A program made the position numbers and the translations under genes. Below are positions 57,882-64,000 of a DNA stretch of 64,000 nt, piece by piece. The stretch is from Gyrodactylus bullatarudis. Its lineage: Eukaryota > Platyhelminthes > Monogenea > Gyrodactylidea > Gyrodactylidae. Where the stretch lies: positions 119,816 through 183,815 of the forward strand of contig SSNU01000348.1 in the NCBI GenBank assembly GCA_012064415.1, given 5' to 3'. The stretch's first letter is position 1; the number at the start of each line of letters is the position of its first letter. The notes under the pieces were generated by a model that was not told where the DNA came from, did no database searches, and worked only from the letters and a program-made list of their open reading frames with translations.

Positions 57882-59945
57882 ATGATGAGTCGTTGGATTT
57901 ACATCAGTTTTCAAGGAATAATCATATCTGTGCTGATGCTATTTCATCCCTTAAATGGAAGTGACCTATGTACAACCACTCAAGATGACGGTAAAGTGAC
58001 TACAATTTGTTTTGGGTCTCATATAAGCTCATTGCAGAGTGTTGGGATACAATCTGACGTTCAAATTTTGTATATTGATGATGCCAAATTTGACTTTCCA
58101 GTGCTGCATCATGAGAATTTTACCCATTTTCGAAATCTGGAAGTTATACGGATTAAAAGCTCGAAAATTTCAAGGATTTTTCCAAATACATTTTCTGGAC
58201 TAGAAAAGTTGAATTTCATTGACCTGTCTGAGAATGAAATCAAAAGAATTGTCCCAGGTGCTTTCAATCATGTTTCACTATCCGATCTTCTTCTCAATGG
58301 TAACAAAGGTATTAATCTTGATAACGATACATTTCGAGGTTCAAAAATAGATCATTTATACATGAAAAACTGTGAATTAGAATACATCAATTATGAAACA
58401 ATAAAGACAGGTCGTATAAAGAATTTGACAATATCAAATAATAACATTAAAACGTTGGATTCTCAATTCATTAAAATGCTTCAGCCTACTCATAGCAGTA
58501 CCTGGGGCTACTTGGATGTCTCAGAAAATCCTCTAAGATGTGATTGTGATTTAGTTTGGCTATCAGAGTTTATGATTGGCCAGGAAAGAGAGAATATTCA
58601 TCGAGATTTCCGTTCGGATTCCGATAGATTAACACATCAGTTAACATTCACTTGCTATGAACCAAACCGCTTGGCTAGACGTAAACTTCCGTTAGATTCA
58701 GAGACCATTTGTCCATCACCAAAAATAATTGGAGTTGACCTGGATATTATTCAGGAAGATCCTTTATTGATCAATTTAGTTTGTCAAGCCAAAGCTCTTT
58801 CCATCTCCACTATAACTATGATTGATGATGAAGGTTATCAGATATCAAGCAAAGACCCAAAGCCTAGAATTTTAGAGGAGAACGGGATTAAATATTTCAT
58901 TTCTCGTTCTCAAATGAATATGACAATCTCAAATTTGAATTCGAAAAAAATCAAATGTGTTGCTACAGACCATAATAAGCATTTTTATACAGACTCATCT
59001 AATAATCTTGATAGCATTTATAATAAGGAAAATTTGAATTCTGTTCGAATTAATATCAAATCATTAATAGACAAGAGAAATTTGGAAAAAATGATTGCTA
59101 AAAATTTACAATTATCTAGCAGTACCACAACTCCATCGATTATTGATGGAGAATTCAATCAAAAAAGTTACAACAATTTGTTTGTTAAGAGATACACCTT
59201 GTTAGAATTGGTTGGATCCATTGTAGGGACGTTTATAGGGACCTTATTATTCCTTTATTGTATTTCTCGTTGTTTGCCTATTGTTTTTAAAACCACTCAA
59301 TCTTCCAAAAGATCTTCAAGTCCTGAAAATAGTGATGCTTATTTGAAGAATTCAAAGTCCTTACTTATTTCAAGTGGAAATCACAATGGTAAAAACTTGT
59401 CGAAAAATTCTCCTGAAATCTTTCTTGGTAGTACAAATGATTCTGGAGTATTTGACAGCTCGCAATTCCAGAATACTTTCACTCAAATCCAAAAAAATCC
59501 TCAGTATTGGCCAACGCCAGAATATACCTATTCAACAACAGCGACAACTGGACCAGAATACGATATTCCACGTGTTTCTAATAATCTACCTACATCTGAA
59601 GCAAATTTGAGTGTCACCTTGTCGCGTAGGGGATTACTTCCTGGCAATGCAAACCAAATTATGCAATCCCCACTGATCATTCCCACCAATTTAGGACAGC
59701 CTCAGTCCCTGTATCATCCAAACATTTTCTCTCAAGCAGCAAATGCATCACCTGCCCTTCTCAATGCTGCAAATTTTTATAATCTCCAGTCAAATTTAAA
59801 TTCTACTCTTTTATGCAACCGGTCAAATAACTCGAATTTGCTCAATAATACCACCTCTGACAACGGTCCTGCAACCATTAGAAATAGTTCAAATTCTCCT
59901 TCCTCTGGCGGTTCAATTAATCACATCCAGACAACCAGTAAATAA
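57882..59945 (+). CDS. Leucine-rich-repeat/Ig-like single-pass transmembrane protein
   Basis: 687 residues in one exon. Signal peptide about 1-27, then an LRRNT-like Cys pair (C30, C43). Six or seven LRRs span about 60-215; clear ones are LEVIRIKSSKISRIF, LNFIDLSENEIKRIV and IKNLTISNNNIKTLD. LRRCT is at 216-277 (NPLRCDCDLVWLSEF, C220, C222, C258, C277). A degenerate Ig-like domain at about 285-365 keeps C301 and C359, but Met replaces the core Trp. A transmembrane helix spans about 439-459. The 225-residue Ser/Asn-rich cytoplasmic tail contains EYDIPR at about 559-564, a possible SH2 or adaptor site. Candidate N-glycosylation sites include N79, N148, N181 and N346. The layout resembles Kekkon/LINGO-type adhesion or receptor-modulating proteins at the cell surface, but I cannot name an orthologue. 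The start is the first of two tandem ATGs after a splice-acceptor-like site (57874). Confidence 0.9.
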   Translation: MMSRWIYISFQGIIISVLMLFHPLNGSDLCTTTQDDGKVTTICFGSHISSLQSVGIQSDVQILYIDDAKFDFPVLHHENFTHFRNLEVIRIKSSKISRIFPNTFSGLEKLNFIDLSENEIKRIVPGAFNHVSLSDLLLNGNKGINLDNDTFRGSKIDHLYMKNCELEYINYETIKTGRIKNLTISNNNIKTLDSQFIKMLQPTHSSTWGYLDVSENPLRCDCDLVWLSEFMIGQERENIHRDFRSDSDRLTHQLTFTCYEPNRLARRKLPLDSETICPSPKIIGVDLDIIQEDPLLINLVCQAKALSISTITMIDDEGYQISSKDPKPRILEENGIKYFISRSQMNMTISNLNSKKIKCVATDHNKHFYTDSSNNLDSIYNKENLNSVRINIKSLIDKRNLEKMIAKNLQLSSSTTTPSIIDGEFNQKSYNNLFVKRYTLLELVGSIVGTFIGTLLFLYCISRCLPIVFKTTQSSKRSSSPENSDAYLKNSKSLLISSGNHNGKNLSKNSPEIFLGSTNDSGVFDSSQFQNTFTQIQKNPQYWPTPEYTYSTTATTGPEYDIPRVSNNLPTSEANLSVTLSRRGLLPGNANQIMQSPLIIPTNLGQPQSLYHPNIFSQAANASPALLNAANFYNLQSNLNSTLLCNRSNNSNLLNNTTSDNGPATIRNSSNSPSSGGSINHIQTTSK

Positions 59946-60343
59946 TCACAGACAGATTCTATGTACCAAAAAGTCTTTCAAGTTGCTTGATAATTTTTAT
60001 CATTTAAATTTGTCCTTCTTTCCGTTCGAGGAAAAACCTTCAACTTATCAACTCAATGGAATTGATTTATCCGCTGACCTCTCCCATTTTTATTATCAAC
60101 ATGATTGAAAAGTCAAAAAAATAGGAATCAAGACAAGAATCGAACTTTCCACCCATCACTAATAGTAAACAACTGCATATAAAAACATTATACCATTTTG
60201 ATGAATAAGTTGTAAAAATTCAGAATATCGAATTATTATTTATTTAAAAAAAATTATAAAGAAAAGATTTATCAAAATTAATTTTCCGAAAATACACACA
60301 TATTGAATAGTCTATTTTTGGCTTAGATTTTCTCTCTTAAATG
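59946..60343 (+). other. Probable 3'UTR of the LRR gene
   Basis: Non-coding sequence between the stop codon and the first good AATAAA. No structured element recognised. Confidence 0.4.
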
Positions 60344-60349
60344 AATAAA
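60344..60349 (+). terminator. Candidate polyadenylation signal of the LRR gene
   Basis: AATAAA within AAATGAATAAAAAAT, about 400 bases after the stop codon. The hexamer is frequent by chance here, so confidence is limited. Confidence 0.4.
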
Positions 60350-60893
60350 AAATAATGATCAAGACTAAAAGTATACGATCAAATTCATATGAGTGATGTA
60401 TCTGCGTTTTGCAAAAAAAGCAGAACTTTTGTAAGATGATTTTTGGTGTGATTTGAATATAGATTATCAAGAAAAGTTAGCTCTTGAGGTATAAAGAAAC
60501 TTGCTTTATCCTATCCTCATATTATCGCGAATATAAATGTAATCGAAAGAGTAAACAAAATATCAGTACTCCCAACCTATGAAATCAAGAATTCATTCGA
60601 ATGAAATATAAGCTATTTTTATATATGATATTCTTGATGGTCTCAATTCAATTAATAATTTTATTTATAATCAGTTAATCTGAAAGACTTTCAATGAAAG
60701 TATGTTAAACTTGTTACTCAGCTTCAAGATTATCTAATAGTATCAATGCACTTACGATTCTCGAAAGAGTAAGATCAAATACAAGAATAGATGAATCTGA
60801 AAGAATCCAGGAAATTACTGAAATATCTGAAAAAAATTTCGATATTGCCCTCTTATGGTTATAAGTTATAATTTGTAATCACACGATAAATTC
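60350..60893. other. AT-rich non-coding stretch
   Basis: Nothing recognised. Confidence 0.4.
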
Positions 60894-61799
60894 TTAACCC
60901 TCTCGTTACGAGAGTCTTGTATACGACTTCTTAACTTTAATTCTCACTAAATTCTAACTTAAATGATTACTAGGACCTCAATTTTCAGAACGCTAGAATC
61001 ATTTTTTAAGACCTTAAAATGATATTTCTCAACGTTAGGTCTTAAATTAAGACCTATCAAAATATCACATATAATAGTCAAACTACTTATAAGTAAAACT
61101 ATTATTTAATTTAATTTTTTTTTTGAAATATAACTGAATATTATGGTGAAATCCATCCACTTTGCAGTCCTTCTGAATGCAATGATTCATTTTGACAAAA
61201 TTATGCTTAAATCTACCAATGGGAAGCAAGCACGCTGTTCTCTTTGTTTGATTTTGTTAAGTTCAGTCTCAAAATTGATAATTGCGTTTTAAGACCTAAA
61301 ACTTTGGACCCTAAACTTTTAGAGACTTTATCGTGAAAATACGACCGATCTAAGACTTTATAACTTTGATCTGGATCATGATAAATAATTTTTTTTAAAT
61401 ATTTTATAAATCCTCGAAGCCACAGTATCCTTAGGAAAAAATAGACTTTTTAGTACTTTTTGAGGCCCTAATCATTGATTACAATAACTGATTTCATTGT
61501 AACTATGACTTATAATAATAATTATATTAATAAAACGAAATATAAATTGCATTGAATATGCGATAATTAGCACCTTTTTCCAAGGCTTCAGTAGTTGTTG
61601 TTAAGGCATCAATATTTTTCTCCATATTAATTAAGTTCTTATAATTAGTCATAGAAACATGGGAATTTTCGGGATCAATTAAGAAATAGTTTCTACATGC
61701 ATATACCTATCAATCACTTTTACGTCATTGGTCTGATGGAAGATACTTTAGATACAAAATGAGGTCGTATACGTCCTAATGGTATTCAAAGATCTTAAG
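60894..61799. mobile_element. Possible piggyBac element relic
   Basis: The left end TTAACCCTCTCGTTACGAGA (with palindrome CTCTCGTTACGAGAG) is followed by GTATACGACTTC. The right side reads GAGGTCGTATACGTCC before GATCTTAA at 61792-61799. The inverted GTATACGAC blocks lie at equal distances from a TTAA, as subterminal repeats would. A Cys-rich scrap at 61188-61250 supports a piggyBac origin. The outermost bases do not pair, so the boundaries are uncertain. Confidence 0.35.
61188..61250 (+). pseudogene. piggyBac-like transposase scrap
   Basis: Reads HFDKIMLKSTNGKQARCSLC. The His-Phe start, a basic linker and then RC-x2-C resemble the entry to the cysteine-rich C-terminal domain of piggyBac transposases. 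The following cysteines are lost and a stop comes soon. Too short for certainty. Confidence 0.35.
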
Positions 61800-62639
61800 A
61801 CAACAAGAAATGGCAAAGAATACTCTCTCGTTTTGATACCGATTACAGAAAAATCCGATGAGGAAATGGATATAAGTGACAAAGATTCAAATGAAAAAAA
61901 TGAAATGGAGTCTGACGATTCTTATTCAAGTTATATTATAGTTAACCCTTAAAGTCCCAGAGAATCTTTTTTCATGACTCGCATTCAATCTTTTGTCTAT
62001 CCTATGGTTTGTGAATACGCTGATTAAATTACCCATTTTTTGATCCAAAGACAGGTTATCTTTGTAACTTTTGCAGATAGAGTTCAGGCGATTGCATATT
62101 TGAATTCTAGCGGTATGATTCCTCGATAAAAGTTATCTTACTTTTCATCTATAACCCTGGGAAGTAGGTTTTCAAAAAAATGTTTTAAACAAAAATTAAT
62201 TTTTTGAAAAAATCAACTCTCTTTAAATTAGTATAGTGCGATTTTGACGAATGATAGAGCCAAGATCTTTGCGTATTCCAGGAGATTAATAAATTTCCTA
62301 TCGAATAGGTGGTAAACGAAGTATTTTCTGAGTTGCTAAAATGACGTGTGATAAAACTATCACTGTGGGACTTTAAGGGTTAATCAAACGATAAATCCTA
62401 AATGGCCTCGAGAAATTCTAATCTTGGTACTAAAGATCATGCTTTGTAAGTCCAGGAATTTTAAATGTTCATCATGTCATTTAAAATTCGACTTACTATC
62501 CATGAAAGTGCTTTTCGTCCACTCAATACCTTTAGACGTAAGTCTACCGTTACTGTCTTATCTCTCACTATTACAAGTAACTATCAGAGTGGGCAAAAAT
62601 ATGCCAAAGAATTGCTTCCACAGCATCTCTATTCAATAA
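61779..62639 (+). pseudogene. Unidentified open frame interrupted by a family B MITE
   Basis: From ATG 61779 the frame runs through KDLKTTRNGKEYSLVLIPIT and an acidic stretch (EKSDEEMDISDKDSNEKNEM) until the MITE at 61942. Downstream of the MITE (62384) the same frame continues to TAA at 62637-62639, with CKSRNFKCSSCHLKFD showing a C-x2-C pair. The MITE minus one TTAA is 438 bases, a multiple of three, but the MITE brings its own stops (first TAA at 61950). I do not recognise the protein. It could be a coding relic of another mobile element or chance. Confidence 0.35.
61942..62383. mobile_element. piggyBac-type MITE, family B, full copy (442 bp)
   Basis: TTAA at 61942-61945 and 62380-62383. 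Terminal repeats TTAACCCTTAAAGTCCCA and TGGGACTTTAAGGGTTAA are perfect over 18 bases. Collinear with 52696-53136 and of almost the same length, with one small internal insertion and one deletion. Non-coding. Needs a piggyBac transposase in trans. Confidence 0.85.
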
Positions 62640-63592
62640 ACGAACTCTCTTCCCTTAATCAAGATACAATCTCAGACATGGGAGTGGTTTTTCTATTTTT
62701 GTTAATGAGACTGATTACTGAAAGATTCACATCATAGTAATGATCACACTTCGCTTAAGAGTCATACTGTTTCTGTAACTATTTTAATAAAAATAATATT
62801 TGGAATCATATTTTCTTCTATTTCCTTCAATGAATTGTTCAAGAGTTGCATCAATAGTGTGGGATCAGTAGGGATAGTCGGCCAATTTTTATGATTTTAA
62901 GCCTAGTAATTTTCTGATAGTACTTTCAAAATGGATTCGAATGATTCCATATTAGGGATGGTCGGCCATATTTTAAAAATTGAAATTTGAAAAGGCTGAG
63001 GTTGTATTACAAACTAGACGAACATCCGAATAGAATAAAAAAAAATCAGTTCGCTAAGTATTTAGGAAGATGCTCCTTTCGATTCAAGTTTGAGTACAAT
63101 TTTCGAAATTTCAGGAGTTGATAACAATACTACTTATGAGTCAACTTTTAAAAGCTAGATCAAGCAGTAAAATTAAAAACGTTTTTTATTATAAAATCAT
63201 AATATAAAATTTTGTAACAAGTTTTTATTTGATTTAAAATTATGAATAATATCTTTGTCAGTCTAAATCTGAAATTTATTTTAATGATTTTGTTTTACTT
63301 AATCATTTTTCATCTTAAGTTTACCGCGTTATTACAAATAGAATTATGATTTCAACTATTATTTCAATTTTTTGCTGGTAATAAATCTATCAAATAATAT
63401 AGGTTATCATAAAATAGTTTTAAGATTTACTTATTGCTTATCATCAGCTATCGATTTAATGGTTAACAATGTTTTCAAATTTCTAGGAAATGTATAAGAA
63501 ATTCTATCTTTGTGATATTTCTCCATTACTCTCTCCTCAAATATTATCATAAGTATTATCATTGATATTGAAAGAACACCAATTAGCATAAA
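62640..63592. other. AT-rich stretch between the disrupted frame and the right-edge frame
   Basis: A second open frame (62465-62737, +) overlaps the end of the preceding entry and is not identifiable. The rest shows no gene. Confidence 0.4.
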
Positions 63593-64000
63593 TTAATTAT
63601 CATTTATTCTTGAAAGTTCTATAAAATCACATAAAGAAGCATCGTTTTTTAGTTTTCTTCTTCCCTCTGATGTTGCATTAATAATTAGATTGCGTTTCTT
63701 CAAGTCACAGCCCCTTTCACTTGCGTCTGCCGCTATTTGAATATAACGTTCCACGGTTTGATTGTTGGAAGATATATGATCAAACCTCACAGGAGTTGAT
63801 ACATCAATATTGTTTGGAATAATTGAAGGTCTACAAAAATTACCATCATTAAATAATAATCGAATTGGGACGGCTACTGAAGAGTAGCTTACTCGCCCTC
63901 TCGAGGATTGGAGAGCACCTTTGACGAACATTCGGAATTCCTCTCTCTTAGGCCTTGCTCTCCGAGTAGGACCAATTGGGACGGCTAGCCGGATTTTCGT
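63593..64000 (-). CDS. Unidentified protein, C-terminal part, open at the window edge
   Basis: The minus-strand frame is open from the right edge (64000) to TAA at 63593-63595, 135 codons. An ATG at 63931 could start it, but 23 open codons precede it, so the start is probably outside. The sequence is far less AT-rich at its upstream end than its surroundings and has balanced composition (DVSTPVRFDHISSNNQTVER, QIAADASERGCDLKKRN). AVPI recurs exactly 37 residues apart, reflecting AATTGGGACGGCTA repeated at 63863 and 63974, a sign of internal duplication. No domain recognised. It may be a host exon or part of a mobile element. Confidence 0.45.
   Translation of the reverse strand, partial: TKIRLAVPIGPTRRARPKREEFRMFVKGALQSSRGRVSYSSVAVPIRLLFNDGNFCRPSIIPNNIDVSTPVRFDHISSNNQTVERYIQIAADASERGCDLKKRNLIINATSEGRRKLKNDASLCDFIELSRINDN

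Noticed and set aside
1..64000. CRISPR arrays, rRNA genes, bacterial operons
   Set aside because: No regularly spaced repeats, no rRNA-like conserved blocks and no tightly packed same-strand genes were seen.

Overview
The window looks like AT-rich (roughly 70% A+T by eye), gene-poor, repeat-laden nuclear DNA of an invertebrate, most likely an arthropod. The evidence is Penelope-like retroelements (PLEs), Jockey/CR1-type LINE relics, piggyBac-type TTAA elements, a tRNA-like SINE and a metazoan-style LRR-Ig transmembrane protein. Nothing bacterial is visible: no operons, Shine-Dalgarno sites or CRISPR. The species cannot be fixed from this sequence; a copepod or mite is a guess.

Only one convincing intact gene is present: a 687-residue leucine-rich-repeat receptor-like protein at 57882-59945 (+), with a probable 5'UTR intron just upstream. 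A second open frame of unknown identity enters from the right edge on the minus strand (63593-64000).

Almost everything else that can be interpreted is mobile DNA. (1) PLEs: a 2 kb copy at 13000-14981 broken by two frameshifts; a more decayed 2.5 kb copy at 38251-40748; a short GIY-YIG tail at 43693-43865; and a 316-bp internally deleted copy at 29946-30261 bounded by perfect 68-bp inverted repeats. (2) LINE RT/C-terminal relics at 14990-15593 (+), 18076-19023 (+), 41270-41950 (-) and 30590-31130 (-). (3) piggyBac transposase scraps at 2078-3050 and about 61188-61250, plus three TTAA-flanked MITE families (B, C and F). (4) TA-flanked hairpin MITEs (family A, about 450 bp, and a 206-bp CAGT-ended element). 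(5) A large family of palindromic repeats (family E), found about a dozen times and serving as the target of nested insertions. (6) A smaller hairpin family D. (7) A tRNA-like SINE on the minus strand at about 7755-7900, fused to a near-perfect type I hammerhead ribozyme.

The most unusual items are the hammerhead/tRNA-like fusion, the PLE-derived MITE-like element whose end carries another hammerhead-like segment, and the family E palindromes. Family letters are labels used only in this report. Element boundaries come from reading inverted repeats by eye and may be off by several bases where copies are diverged.
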